64,000 bases of DNA, taken from the NCBI RefSeq assembly GCF_037975245.1, contig NC_092571.1, forward strand, positions 11,169,917-11,233,916, written 5' to 3'. The stretch comes from Apostichopus japonicus. Its lineage: Eukaryota > Echinodermata > Holothuroidea > Aspidochirotida > Stichopodidae. A program made the position numbers and the translations under genes. The notes beneath the pieces are model-generated. The model was given only the letters and a program-made list of their open reading frames with translations. It was not told where the DNA came from and made no database searches. Positions 49,301 to 62,553 of this stretch are shown here, in pieces; positions within the stretch are counted from its first letter, which is position 1, and every line of letters starts with the position of its first letter.

Positions 49301-52300
49301 TGAATCTTTGTCTGTCTGGCTTACAACCAAGAGCACTTCTCTCTGGCACTCAAAAAAAAATATTACTTGAAAAACCCTACCATGACTGCACATTGAAAGA
49401 GATTTTTTAGCCACAAAATTTGTCAGTGTTTATTACTATTTTCTACAAATTATTTTCTGTGCTCAACTAAACCTTACTTGATGAAAACATTAACAACATT
49501 AGTTGACCCTTAGTTAAACCTTTGAGTAAACATCTGTGCATAGCAAAAACATCCAGGGCAGCTGTAGAACTGTAAGTAACTATTTTTACATTTCTGGAAA
49601 TTTACACACTTGATCTCTCCAGTACAAATGGCAAAACAATAATATAAGACAAGGTAAGGTTGTTGTTCTGCTTGAGGGTGCATGCTACAGTCTGCCCTTC
49701 AAGTGAGCACTACAGTATCGTTGACTTGATCCTTCAAATTTCAACAATAATGTGTATTATGTGTTGTATATATATTGCAAAGTGTTGGTACAACAGATAC
49801 TAAAATAGGCTGGTAGAATTGCTTGCAAATGCAATGCAATTTAATCAATAATAGACAGGGAACTACAATACTACATGTTGGCCAAAATGGAAAGAACCTC
49901 AGAAAATGAGAACCAAAGAACTCTGTTGCTTGGATTGTAACCTTTCTTTGACTCTTCAGAAACTGTAACTGAACTGTTCCACTTGTTTATACTCAAAACT
50001 ATTTATAGAAGGTTAAATAAGTCACAATGCCACAGATTGCAACGGAAGCTAGGCACATCATGTACGTACTACTGTAGTTGATGTACGTTCATAATCACAC
50101 ACAGATTGTACAGTACATGTATACATGTATGTATCACAACCATATTGAACAGCTCATCCAATACAAATACTGCACAGAAGAAATAAATGTCCAAATAGAC
50201 TGAAAACCGTTAACAGCAATAAGAAGTATATAATATGAATATCAAGAAAACTTATATACATGTTTATAAATATCATTGCTTTTTTGGATGATTTTGTTAT
50301 TTAATTTGAAAGAACTTTGTTAAAAACAACTTCATGAAATTGACTAGTGTGAAGTCTTATACCCCAAAAATAAAGAAAAAGGTGAAAACTTTTGACATTT
50401 TTTGATAGTTTGCTTTGGTGATTGATTTACTAAGAGTACTTGAGGTGTCTTGGTTACAGAATGTTAGTTTAGATCAAATAGATTCATTTACTTTGAATAT
50501 GGCAGAGGTCATGATAAAGCTGGAAATATGTATTACTTTGATGAGCTGCATATATAAACAACATTTTTGGTGAGAAATACTTGACAAGTGTAAAGTTTAG
50601 TAAATTTGCAGAATATTTGGGAAAGAATTACACGGGAATATCTGATTCAAATATTTTATGTCGACTATTTAAATTCTAATTTCCTCCAATCCTTATTTTA
50701 TTTCGACCATTTAAATTATAATTTCCTCCAATCCTGTATCCTTGCTTCATTTGCAGTTTCAGTTAACTAACTTAATTGTATATTGTGGTAATACCACTGT
50801 ATAACATTTGATAATTTTACTGGAAAGAACCACACTCCGTCCCGAACCACTGTACTACAGTATGAGCACAGTACTAGTACAACTCAATGTATGCAGATCT
50901 TAGCTAAATCATATGATACTACTGTATGTACAAACACATGTATAGTCACCTACTGTACTCAAATAAATATCAATACAGATCTTAGCCTTTAAACAGAAAG
51001 CAGAATTTTCATGCTTATTGACTCATTGCCAAAATTGTTCCATAAAAGACACAACACTATACAAAAGATTTCTGTTTTTGATTATTGTTGAAATGATAAA
51101 AGGTGATATTCTCATATGTCTATGGATCTGTAGCCTACCAGCATACAGTAATAATATTGTTAATGTCAAGAATAGAGTTCATTCATATTGTGCTTGAAGT
51201 CAGAGCTCTTGTAAACAAGGGTTACAGACTTTGACCTCTACTAAAGACAGTATGTACTGTACTGCAGGTTACTTAGTTCTCAAGTATGTACACACTACAA
51301 GTGTAGTTAATTTACATTACATGTTAAATCATGTATCAAATTCATACAAGGTTTACTTTGGGAGCTATTTTTACAAGGTTTTCAGACCTTTACCTAGAGT
51401 TAAAGCATTTCAGCTCCCTAAACATGATAATTTTGAATTTCCCAGGTCTTACAATTTGAAATAATATTAATGTAATACAGTGGATTTATATAGCACCAAG
51501 TCAGAAACAAGAAGTAGCTACCCTAGGTGCTTTAAGACAAAGCAAGTCCATCGCAATCAAGTGAATATGTAAAGGGATGAGTCTTATCAAGTTTAATACA
51601 AACGATCCCAACTAGACCTCTGTTGGTCTTCCAACAAAACACAGTAAAGGTCTTTGTACACTTTACTAAACTGTATGTACTATGTATGAAGTTCATCAGA
51701 TTTTTACCTATCTACAGGATTTTGAGATAATCACTTTATAATGCTGGAGTATGATCTGCCTAGAGACAGTACATGTACAGTACGCTTATGAGATCTACTG
51801 TATACACATGACATTACAGGCAATCTTTGTATGATACAGATTAACTGTAATGTATTGTAATCTTATAATTAAATGCTTTCACCTAGACTAGTCTATGACA
51901 CCATAACTTAAAATCATACAATTTACATAATTTAATTACTTTTACAAGCAGCCCTGAAAGAGAAGAGTAAATATTGAATTTTTATCTTGGAGATCTGGTA
52001 AATGACAGTTACAGTATAGCAACAGATAAACGTACAAAGTTCAAAACCTGTGTATGCATAACAAGACCTACTGTACTACTGTACAAAAGGACATCACAAA
52101 ATATGTGTGTTAATTAAAAAACTGGCTTGGTGGTTTAATAATTAATAAAGATTGGAAATACACTTCACAGATATATACTGTGAATCTAGACTATTTAATA
52201 ACTTACTCTTCTGTCTGAGCTCTCAGATACAGTCTCCCAAAACAAAACGTGTTTAGAGCAGCTTTTTGAGTTGATTTTGAGAGAACACTTTACAATGATT

Positions 52301-53771
52301 TTGAGGGTAAATCACGTACGAAAGCGAAGTTCATGATTAGTGAAAAATACAATATTTAGTCTTAGTTGGACATAAATATTGCATTGAAAGTCAACTTGTT
52401 CGGTAAGCTTCACAATTTGAAGTATGCATTTGATCAAAACATACAGTATCTGACATGAAGTGTCGGTCATGAATGCATTTGACAGGAAATCGAGTCATTG
52501 CTTTTTTATCACCAAGTTTTGACATAAACTAAAAGAGCTCTTTTAATAGTAGTTTTCATGCTTGGTCTTTCATAACAGCCTTTGGCAGAGAGTTACAACC
52601 TGTTGTTATTTTTGTTGTTGTTTTAATTTTATGTAATTAAAACCTGATAGAACTGAATTGTCAGGTTGTGTTGCTACAAAAAAAAAAATCAGAGTTACTT
52701 TAAAAGCTATTGCAGATATTAAAAACAACTATATCCCAAAGCACATGTGACTCTGATTGACGAGTTGGGAGGAAATTTCTAACATTTTTGAAAATGGTCC
52801 AAATTCCATGAATATTTGGTCAGTATGAATTTATGCACATTTCACAAACTTCCTATGGTTCCACACTACCAACCTAAGGTGGCCGGACTGCAGTATTATG
52901 AAAATGCCTTCAATGTGCCGAACATACAGCTGTTGAAACAAAGCTACAAAATGGCTTTGAAACATCACTGGCCATTATCCTAAATCCACTAGACTGGTCA
53001 ACAGTGTATCGTTTTGTATCGTTTTGGTTCACTCTTTCTGGTCAAACATCGGTTTACTAACAGATCAAAAGTATTTACTACTTTGAAGTAAAGGTATAGT
53101 TTAGCGGCTCTCCGGTCGCATCAGACGACCAAATTCCTGTTGCCCAGGGCGACCGACAATCAGCTTTGGAGGTCGTCCAAGGGAGGACTAGTTGTTTAAA
53201 ACAAAGTTCAGATTGCATTGTCAATGAATACCCCTATTTTAATGCACTGGATAAAAATACATTGACCACAAACTCTACTGTACATATCACTCCTACAGTA
53301 CTATGTACAGTACATATTGGTCATGGTTAATTTGCTACAATTTTTTAGGTCATCCAAATTGCTGGTCCAACAACCAAACAGTAAACCCCTCCCTGATTGT
53401 CCAAGGGACAACCACAAAAAATAAATTTAAAAAATCTTAAAAAACAGGATATTAACATACTGTAAATGTATGATAATTGTCAATAATATCATCACACTGT
53501 AACAACCTACTGTAGAAGACTGTTTTGGGAACAGGGTCCAGGAAGAAGAGACGTGTACTGTAAATTCAATTGCAAGTCATTTGAGCCATATCATCACAGA
53601 TTGTAACTTATGAATAAATTTAGCAGTCAACACTCTGGTTGTAGTGTCATTGTGTATGTTGGAGGGTACTCTGAACTATTGTACAGTATATATTTGCAAT
53701 TTTATTTACAATGAAAGTGAATCAATACATTTATAAACTCTTAAAACAAGAAGCAATAATAAAATACTTAC
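46316..53771 (-). other. Large intron where a phosphatase exon is expected but not found
   Basis: The family normally encodes about 39 residues here, including the WYELVVFTAS motif with a catalytic Thr/Ser. I searched by eye for the reverse complement of that block and did not find it. Many TACTGTA/TACAGTA words occur. C runs at 49,141 and A/T runs at 49,258 and 52,678 are present. Short frames only. Confidence 0.6.
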
Positions 53772-53843
53772 AACATTCAAAAAGAAATCAACGTGAGGTC
53801 TTTTGTAAACATAAAACCTTTCAGGAAGACCATCTATAGTAAT
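53772..53843 (-). CDS. CTDNEP1: CTDNEP1/Dullard-like phosphatase, 24-codon internal exon
   Basis: Acceptor TTTCTCTTTTTGCAG precedes 53,843 and donor GTAAGT follows 53,772. The exon is exactly 72 bases in phase 0 and reads [20 protein letters not shown] then FLNV. The family counterpart is [24 protein letters not shown], so KRPHVDFF is fully conserved. This is the segment linking the first HAD motif to the cap region of the fold. Confidence 0.93.
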
Positions 53844-56513
53844 CTGCAAAAAGAGAAAATATTAAGAATTTTTTTAATAAAAGTTTTGTACTTCCAAAAA
53901 ACAAAAAGGAGTTAAACAGTCATTTTAAGTACCACATTATAAACTAATAATACTAAATAAAACCCACTACACACTTTGTTTTCTGCCAGTGCATGATCTA
54001 AACTATGGTTGTTTAGAAGAGGGTGAGGGGGAGGGGGAGTGGAGGGCCAATGGGCACAGCTACTAACTGTTAATCATACTGTATCCTCCTCCAACAAAGA
54101 AAATGATTTCCAACAGATCAAAATTTATGCAAATGTCGTCACACTTTTGTACATGCTTGCATCACAGTCCCCTGTAATTTGTAAGACCTTTAAACATGGA
54201 AGTTTACTATGCCCTCCAGCTCCCCGCCACCACTCCCCTCCACCACTCCCCTCCACCCACTCCCTGGAGTTCAAATTTTCATCGTCTGTTCTTGCAAGTA
54301 GTACACAAATATGACTGTGCAAGCAAATGTGATTGTTGTAAACTTCTGCTAACTGTTAGAAGAGTGATCTAGAAAATAAATTATGCAAAGAAACAAATGT
54401 TTGACTAGCAGGCATTCAAATAATTGACCACTGGATGATAAATCCTGGACAAGTTACAGTACTGAACTGATGACAAGTACTGTGATACAATCTGAACCAA
54501 CACTGAGTCTTTCAGTTGTGACTGCTCTTTCTGACAGTACTGCCGACTTTGGCCATTCTCTGTTTACCTTTCAACTGCATCAAATTTCAAACTATGCTTT
54601 AAATAACGGTTCATCAGAGACTATTTAAAGAACAATCTATATGCAAGAGGTTAATAGTGAGGGGAAAGAAGAAATTGAGTGGGTGTTGGACGCCTTCAGT
54701 TTTCTGCTACAAGTTCTACGGTACCAATCATTTACATCAACAGTCTGTCTGAACATAAAACAGTTTTATAGCAGCTTGTCAGGACGACACATTTGTAAAG
54801 CCTAGGGCAGTAGACATTCAAACCCAGGTCTCATTTCCTGCATCATATACAGTACCTACATTTAGTGAATACCTTTACTGTACATACTGTATAACACAAC
54901 CAAGGTTTCACTTTGGCGAGGTTGACTTCCAGAAAGATGTCTGTAACAGATTAAGGGGCCTACTTAAAGGACTAATGGCAGATCATTGAAACTCAACTAT
55001 CAAAATACACAATAAGATCAAAATGATCCATTTACTGAATGATTCAATTCCCCATAAACAACAAAGATAAATCTTCTCTCTTCAGAGATATAAGTGTTCA
55101 CGGTTCTTGATATAACTGAAAGTGACAAAGACTTGTGCAAGTCCTATTTATGACATCCTACAGAGCTGTGCTATGTAGAGAGTACACTGCTTGATATATA
55201 TCTGTATCTCATGTTTGTCATTGTTTTCAGTGTGTGATGTACTGTATGGTAGTAGGTAATGTTGTACATTGTGAACATTACTTATCACTGTCTTTAATTC
55301 ACTAAAGGCACTACTTTAATTATTTGACTTCACCATTAAAATATTAGCAGAAAAACAGAGGTACAAAATTAACCTTACAAAACATGGAAACCTTGGCTCT
55401 CTTAAAAATTAAGGAGACAAAATTTTTGTTTCAACATTTGGATGGAAGTTTTTCAATCGCAAAAATCTTTAGAACACAAGATGATGATGATGATGGATGG
55501 GATTGCTTCTCCTTTTAATAAATAGTGAAATTAAAAATGACGACAACTGCACCCAGACAATGGCTACATGAACATACAGACACACAGTAACAGACACACA
55601 TTAGTACAATGTGCTGTATCTCAACAATGGCACCAATGGTTAATTGAACCAATGGTTGAGGGGATGAGTGGGGGGAGGGGAGAAGATGTGTGGTTGAGTG
55701 GAAAGTGTAGGGGGGGAGTTGGGGGTCGATGAGTGGCACATTACAGCTGGTTTCTGTTTTTCATTCATCCCTACCAGTAAACAACCTGTTTGCTAAATGG
55801 AACTGCATGGTAAATACTGCACATAACCCACTTTACTTTTACTGCTGTAGTGGCTGGAGTTTATAATAGTACACATTTCACGCTACTAATTACAGTACTT
55901 TATAATTGTTATCCGAAATCTTTCTACTTTTAAACAGGGTCACATCCTGGAACAGAAACAGATCAGGCTAATGAAGCAGGAAATAGCTCATGCAATGTAT
56001 ATTATGAGTACTGTAATGTGAATGGTCATTACACTCCTCCTTAGTAAGTTGCACATAGCCTTCATGTCATGAATATTCATGAAAGTATCTTTGTCCAGGT
56101 TTTAAAAGAACTGACCCATGATATAAACAAATAAGTCTGTAAGTTGCTGATAGAATTGATAGGCACACCTATATATTACTGTCTACACTGTTCACAAACG
56201 GTGCGATATATATAGACAACACAATAAATGGTTACCAGTTACCTACAGTAGTCAGCACATCTTTCTGTGCAACATTTCCATGAGTGCTTGCCTGCTCCAT
56301 CCAATGTACTGTACATTCACAACACAACATTCACAACAAGCAACCTCAAGCACTTTACCCTGTATACTGTGCACTATTATTGATGCAAAATTTTACTGAA
56401 TGACATGTCCTACATGTTATGTACACTAGACACCACATATACAGTATATAGATACACATTTATGACATTCTATAACTGGGAACATTAAATATCTTACATA
56501 CATACATACATAC
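53844..56513 (-). other. Intron of the CTDNEP1-like gene
   Basis: Donor GTATGT (56,513 downward) and acceptor TTTTTGCAG (53,844). AT-rich with G-rich/C-rich tracts near 54,020-54,260 and 55,650-55,730 and a short ATG-ATG microsatellite at about 55,480. No exon or repeat family recognised. Confidence 0.75.
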
Positions 56514-56632
56514 CTTAAGTACAAAATCTGGTGGAGTGCTGGGGGGTCTATTTGGTCTCATTTTACCCACGTGTTGCGAATGTACTAAAGTTTCATCTAA
56601 GTCCAGTATCATTGTTTTCCTTTTAACAAGCT
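56514..56632 (-). CDS. CTDNEP1: CTDNEP1/Dullard-like phosphatase, exon with DLDET active site
   Basis: Acceptor TTTCCTACTTCCACAG precedes 56,632 and donor GTATGTATG follows 56,514. The exon is 119 bases, beginning with two bases of a split codon and ending in phase 0. It encodes [20 protein letters not shown] then [19 protein letters not shown]. The DLDET block carries the nucleophile Asp (56,601-56,603) and the general acid Asp (56,595-56,597) of the HAD phosphatases. VKRK, LVHS, RP and TPPDF(V/I)LK match CTDNEP1/Dullard more closely than the SCP or CTDSPL2 branches. The exon carrying the usual N-terminal membrane anchor and the RYD-SPVSR block was not found upstream. Confidence 0.93.
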
Positions 56633-59600
56633 CTGTGGAAGTAGGAAAGAACAAAATGATTTTTTTCCCCCCTTCAGTGGTGCTAGGTAATCTCAGTGCT
56701 GGTGTTATATACCGTGCACAACAAGTGCCTGTTTTTAAACAGACTATATACTTTCTAAATTGATCTTTTTTTTTAAACTACAGCAAGCTCAGATTTCACA
56801 AATAATGAAACTGACCTCCATGATTAACATACAGGGAATATAGAAAAAAAATTGTAAATATTTGCTTTTACAGTATTACCAATAAATTATGGTATTACAT
56901 CACAATGCCAAAACCAACATAAAATTTGATGCAAGGTCTGATATTACAGTACCATGAATAATACAATGATACACTGTTTGAGATTAACTGCATTTGTCAC
57001 CTACTTAAGAAATCAGAGTGTATTGCATGTGATAGGCCCACAGCAAGAGTATGCTGCAGTTGTAAATAACATCAGTGATAACTTTCAGTACTTAAACATG
57101 CTAAATGGTTTGACCACATGTGTTGTATTTTAAAGGTGGGATCGCTCGTAATTTCCTCGTAAATTCTGTCCTTCACACCACCCGATTCAAAAATAATATC
57201 AATACTACCCTCTACCGGTTCGTCGCTGTTGTCTCGTAATTTCTCAGCAATCCAGTATTTACGGCTAGTAAGCAATAAACGGGTTCGGTTACTTGAACGG
57301 TGGCCTTGGCGAAATTCCTGCATAGTTTCTTGTCTGTGGCAGTACAGGGAGTTGTTATGGAACAACTCCCTGGTCAGTAGCATGCGGTAGTACGCCGCGT
57401 TTTCGTGTGTGTTGTGTGATACAAAACTCTGTGCTTTGTTTTACGTTCAGAACTTTTCACAACTAATGGGCTGTACAGTATAGGTTACGGTCGAGCTTTG
57501 CATCAGGCGTAATAGTTTGACCAGGGAGCTGCTACTCTAGGCTCTAGCAGTTCCCTGCTTTTACTCTTTTAGGCCTACATGGTGAGCAGTCGAAGTCAAG
57601 AAACAGCTCAAGAAACTAATAGTTATGAACTTTATGTCTGATTCACGCTGACTGGTGTCACAAAAAGACAAACGCGAATGAGTGAAAAAATTGACTGAAG
57701 TGATTACAAAATTGGGTATCAAACGTAAAGTCAAGTCCGTCATGTGTGAACAATTGGTATTTCAGCCAATATAGGTATTAATTATACATAGACAGAGTCA
57801 CAGCTTACATTGTATTTTATATATAAATTTTAGTTATATATCAGGAGGGTAAGACAAAGCATTTTATGTCATATACCATATATAGATAAATATGTATATT
57901 TAATTATTTTTGGACTCCTGGCAACGGGCCCTTTAGGCGATCACAGAGCACTTGCCCTAGCTGCACCCCGTCCTCCTAACCGGTGCACGTAAACCCTGTC
58001 CTTGCACCCCTTGACCCAAATTAAAAAATAACGAAACTTGAACGGAAAAAGGAAGGAAAATACGTTGCCATAAGGGGCGGCTCCACCCTCTTTAGAAAGG
58101 ATTGGCAAAAAGGGAATAAGTACATGAACAATAAACTAATATTATTTCCATTGAAAAGTGTCTCGCTGAGCATCGGCCGTCAAAGCAAAAAACTTTTTTT
58201 TCTAAATCACGTCAGTGTATTGCTTTCCAGCGTACTGTACTCCCAGAATTGACTCTCCTGCTTCTTGTTCCGAACGGCTCCCAACGAAATGCCAAAAAGT
58301 CGGCAACGGGGTTGGGGTGGGTAACCCAGCTCCACCATGGGGCACCTCATCTCGACTGACTCGAATTACAACTCGAAACTTTAACTGAAATTGGATTGAA
58401 TTTAAAAAAATATATACTAGCTGTCTGCATGGATCATACTTATCTATACTATTGTGTGACCATATAGGCGTACAGGCTCTATATAGTCAACCAGGAGAGA
58501 CTGGGGGGAAGCTTTTTTTCTTGCCACAGAAAATTAAACATTGCCCTGAAGTTCCTAGCAGGATTAATTCATTTCAAACTTCGACGGCAATGAAGGACAA
58601 AGAGAACCATATAGGCCCATGCCTGACTATAAGATCATTGAACCATCACGAACAACTCCGAATAATCTTCCATTTGCCGATTCATTACACTGGGAATAAG
58701 GGGTGGGGCTTTCCATTTGATCCGCAAGTATATTGAATGGTCACCACAACAAGGGTGTATAGCTTGGGACTAGCACGGGGAGACTTGTCAACCTTGTGAA
58801 CTTTTTTGGGGGTGAGATGCGGGGGGGGGGGGGGAGTTGGCAAACTAAAACATACAGGGTAAACAGAGGGGAGGAAAGAGGTAAAAAAAGAAAGAGTGAA
58901 AGACAGATGAAGGGATGGAGGAAGAAAGTAAAGAAAATGTGGAGATGGAGGCTATGGGTAGAGATAGATATGATATGAAAGTACAGAGAAAAAAAACCAA
59001 GAGCAGAAAAATGCAGATCACTGGGATACTGTCAAATACACAAGAAGAATATACAATCTAAATACTGGAATTAAATAATGCACAACATAAATACAGCTTT
59101 ATGACATCAACAAATCAAAGGGGAAGGATATAATGTTTCAAGGATGCTGGAAAATAAGACACAACAGAAGATGGTTATGGTTTCTGATCTATTAGGCTTC
59201 TTCTCTCTACTGCTACCAGGATGTAAGAGACCACAGGGACTCGCACAACTCTTTAAGTTGTGATGACCTCTGACCCTTACTATGCCTAACTGTTATCTTG
59301 CCAGGAAATAAATACACCAGTGCATGAGAGGAGGTGAGAGACAGGACTGATTGATCGTGTCGATAGGGGTACATGTGATTCAAGAAGATAGATGTAAAGA
59401 TTAGCATCGTTTGGACACTTCAAATGGGACCCCCTCCCCACCCCCCCCCCACACCCTCCCCCACGTTCAAATCATATCCCCTCCTGGCAACGGAAATGAA
59501 CACCAGTATAAATAAACCGATACAGATATTTATACACGCTGTGCGTGTAGGCCTATATACAATAATATAAAGCTGGCCATTCTCTGATTGTTACTCCTTG

Positions 59601-59767
59601 ATTGAATTTCCCCAACCTTGCCCACCTTGACTTAGAGGGTGGCCAAGCTCCTGATTTACAGTCATAGCTACTATCGAGCAAAATGGACGAAAGCAATTTA
59701 TCTCAATCTGGTGATGCAGATGTATCATTAGCTGCTAATCCAACGTTTGTGAATGTCGCACAACCTG
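56633..59767. other. Region upstream of the phosphatase exon, no exon recognised
   Basis: A 103-residue minus-strand frame (57,383-57,072) has a coding-like composition (FRQGHRSSNRT, RKYWIAEKLRDNSDEPVEG) but no recognised family and no clear splice sites. It overlaps hairpins (57,345-57,371). A 14-base G run occurs at 58,820-58,833, and a C-rich tract at 59,430-59,460. The rest shows no gene. Confidence 0.5.
57345..57557. repeat. Two related hairpins with CAGGGAG arms
   Basis: The first has arms CAGGGAGTTGTT and AACAACTCCCTG around a four-base loop (about 57,346-57,373). The second has CAGGGAGCTGCTA and TAGCAGTTCCCTG around about 12 bases (about 57,522-57,558). The shared arm sequence suggests both come from one repeat or a small inverted-repeat element. 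Confidence 0.6.
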
Positions 59768-59970
59768 TCAACAAAAGTCTGGGAAAAGTGTTTGCCCCTG
59801 CCATATGTATGATCTCTTTTGTTCAGGATCATGTAAATGTGGCAATGTGTATTCGTATAGTCTGAGGTTTCTCTCCCATGCTGCTCCATATCTAATCCTT
59901 CTGGTGACATTGGACAGAACATTGGCAGATGGCTTCTTGAGAGGTGTTGAAGTAACTGGATCAGGAGTAC
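59768..59970 (-). CDS. Unrecognised gene, exon 3 (terminal)
   Basis: Acceptor TTATGTAATCTCTACAG precedes 59,970. The exon starts with two bases completing a Gly codon left by exon 2 and runs 66 codons to TGA (59,768-59,770). It reads TPDPVTSTPLKKPSANVLSN, then a basic/aromatic stretch (RRIRYGAAWERNLRLYEY) and ends LFPDFC. No domain is recognised. Phase agreement with the two upstream exons is the main support. Confidence 0.5.
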
Positions 59971-60839
59971 CTGTAGAGATTACATAAAACAATAGTTACT
60001 AGATTGCAAGTATCCTGCTATAGCTTCTATGGCTGTGACTAAAAATATACAGTACCTTTTGTTTAGAACTTATCACACTTATGCAGCACTGGAAACTGAT
60101 ATTTCAATTTAAATGGTGTCATTGAGTTTAGAGGACATTGAAGTTACAAGTATGTTGGTGAAACCAAGACCACCTTCAAGAAGCAGTTCTAGTCACAAGT
60201 CAATACCATGAAAATGGAGACTCCAGTAGGGGAACACTTTCAGCTCCCCAATCATACCATTAAAGACATGTCCCAACAGGTAACTAACTTCGTAGACTAA
60301 CCATCTCAGACACAGTACACCACAGCAGAGATAGAGAGAGTGGACGGAGTGCCCTAGCACCATTCAACTGAATGGGCTCAATATACAGGAAGGACATGAC
60401 TAACTTTATCCTGCTCCATCTCTGTATTCTGCTATAGTTTATTTGCCCTCTCTCCTTACTTAATCCTCGCTTTGTACTCCACAGTTTATCTAAATACCTC
60501 TGCTTTCACTGACTCCTTTTGTTCAATACACCATTAACTTCTTTCTTTGTGTTCACCATGTCCTCTCTGTTCCAGGCTCTATTGTGTCTCTTTAATTCAC
60601 TGTTACTAGTCAGTTTGCCTCTAAAGAAGATCCTGATAATATCAGGCCCACTTACTTTTATAAATTCTCATACACATGTATGCTTTTTAGTGGATGAGCA
60701 ATATGCTACCATCTTTTTCTTTTCTTTTGGAATTTAATGAGAATGAAATTGTATTATTTTTCTGATCACACCAGATCAGATAAGATTAGCACTGCTCTTC
60801 CAGTCTGTAATTCATGCAAGGATAAACATATAAATTTAC
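59971..60839 (-). other. Intron of the unrecognised three-exon gene
   Basis: Donor GTAAAT (60,839 downward) and acceptor CTCTACAG (59,971). No other feature seen. Confidence 0.5.
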
Positions 60840-60940
60840 CTTCTCCTTTCTGAGTGTCAACTGATCTTTCTGTGGTGACAGCCGCTGAGAATGCCTCTGT
60901 TTGACTTTCAGCATCTTTCCGGAAAAGATGCATTTGAAAC
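60840..60940 (-). CDS. Unrecognised gene, exon 2
   Basis: Acceptor TTTGTTTCATTGTATAG precedes 60,940 and donor GTAAAT follows 60,840. The exon is 101 bases: one base completing Arg, 33 codons, one base of Gly. It reads FQMHLFRKDAESQTEAFSAA then VTTERSVDTQKGE, a polar, probably disordered segment. The same ending phase also fits the phosphatase exon at 56,632 (which begins with AG), so splicing past exon 3 into the phosphatase is possible in frame. Confidence 0.55.
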
Positions 60941-62553
60941 CTATACAATGAAACAAAAAAAATTGTCTGTAAATCATATAACTGAAATAGTAATTTTACT
61001 GTACACCCCAAGCTTAATTGTATGCGTAATGAATCTGGTAATGACCAAATCATTACAAACATACATGTTTTTATCATACCTACCCAAGAAAAAATATGAA
61101 AGAGAAAAGTAACAAACAAACACTTAGGCAGATTTCAATCATAACATATTGTTAACCCACATTGATTTAAACCCAGATAAGGATGAGATATTCTTTCATA
61201 CTCTTCTTCAACATATCCATAAACCGCGGTACCTTTCAAGAATTGTAAGGATAATTTTGTGTTGCCCAACTGCTTGCCCAACAACTTGAGCTCACATGTC
61301 AATGTAAAATTTACTATGTAAACTTCCTGTCTTAGTGAACTGATTGGTTTCATATCGCTAAAAGATGTCCAGTCTTTTGATCAAAGTTTGATGTACACTC
61401 ATTATTTACCTACTGTGTAAACTTCCTGTTTATGTGAGCAGTTGGTTTCATGAGTGAGAATTGAGATGCTAGCTTACTCCATGACACCATTGTGAAAAAT
61501 TCCTGTTTACATGAATAGCTTGATTTCAGACTACCATTAATTTAACGCTAGATTACTCTCCACAAGAGATAGTTTCGGCCACCAAATTTAATAGATATTA
61601 TAATTTTTGAACACTAAACATCAGATCATTCACAAGAAGCTGAACAAAAACAAGCATAGTACTGACTATATATAAAAAATATGATAACTTAGCACAGCAT
61701 CATAAAGTATGAGCATCAGGCCTACACAAAAAAAAACTGGTACTTTCTTACCTCCAGGCATGGCTATATAAAGGTTTATAAAGGTATAGCTATATGTACT
61801 AATATGGTCCCTCAATTTGTGAGGCTAATTTACCTAATTTCTTGCATAGCAGTTGGGTTCCTTCAAAAATCCCAAACACAGAAATGTACACATGATTGCT
61901 GGAATATTGGACAGACAGTCAGTAGATAACAGTATAACACCCTGTTGCCCACATGAACCATTAAAACTTGATTGCATATATGCTGGCTGTGGCTGACCTT
62001 AGAAAAACATAAGGTCTAGTTGCATACGCAGCGGTGTGAAAACATGTGAATCAGTTAGTAGTGATTCTAAATTATTTATGTACAGTAGATGCATTATTTT
62101 TATAGGAAAAATTGCAGGTTCATGTGGTTGTACTTGTACAGCACAGTAGGCCTTCCTCACTGGTGTATATTACAAAATTAGGGAATACAGTTACTATGAA
62201 CACTAAATTCAGATACTTATTACTAATACTATAGGCCTTAGTCCTATGTTATATGCCTAGTTAATTATGACTGGGCATAGGTGAGGCTTTTCTTTCAAAT
62301 GCTCATTCACAAGAATTATTCCTCAAACAAGGACAGCTGATAACAATTTAGAACCTGGAGGGGTGGGGATGAACAGATCACCTAGGCCTAGTGGTTAGAA
62401 AATATATTTCCATCAATTTGTTGAGGCAAAAAAACAGTTTACTTTTTGGTGATGAGAAGGCCCAGCTTTCCATGGCATAAATATGAGGAGTGAAACTAAA
62501 GACCCCCAGTCCCTGTCAGTCTTCTTTAGGAAGGATATTTTAATTTTTAACTG

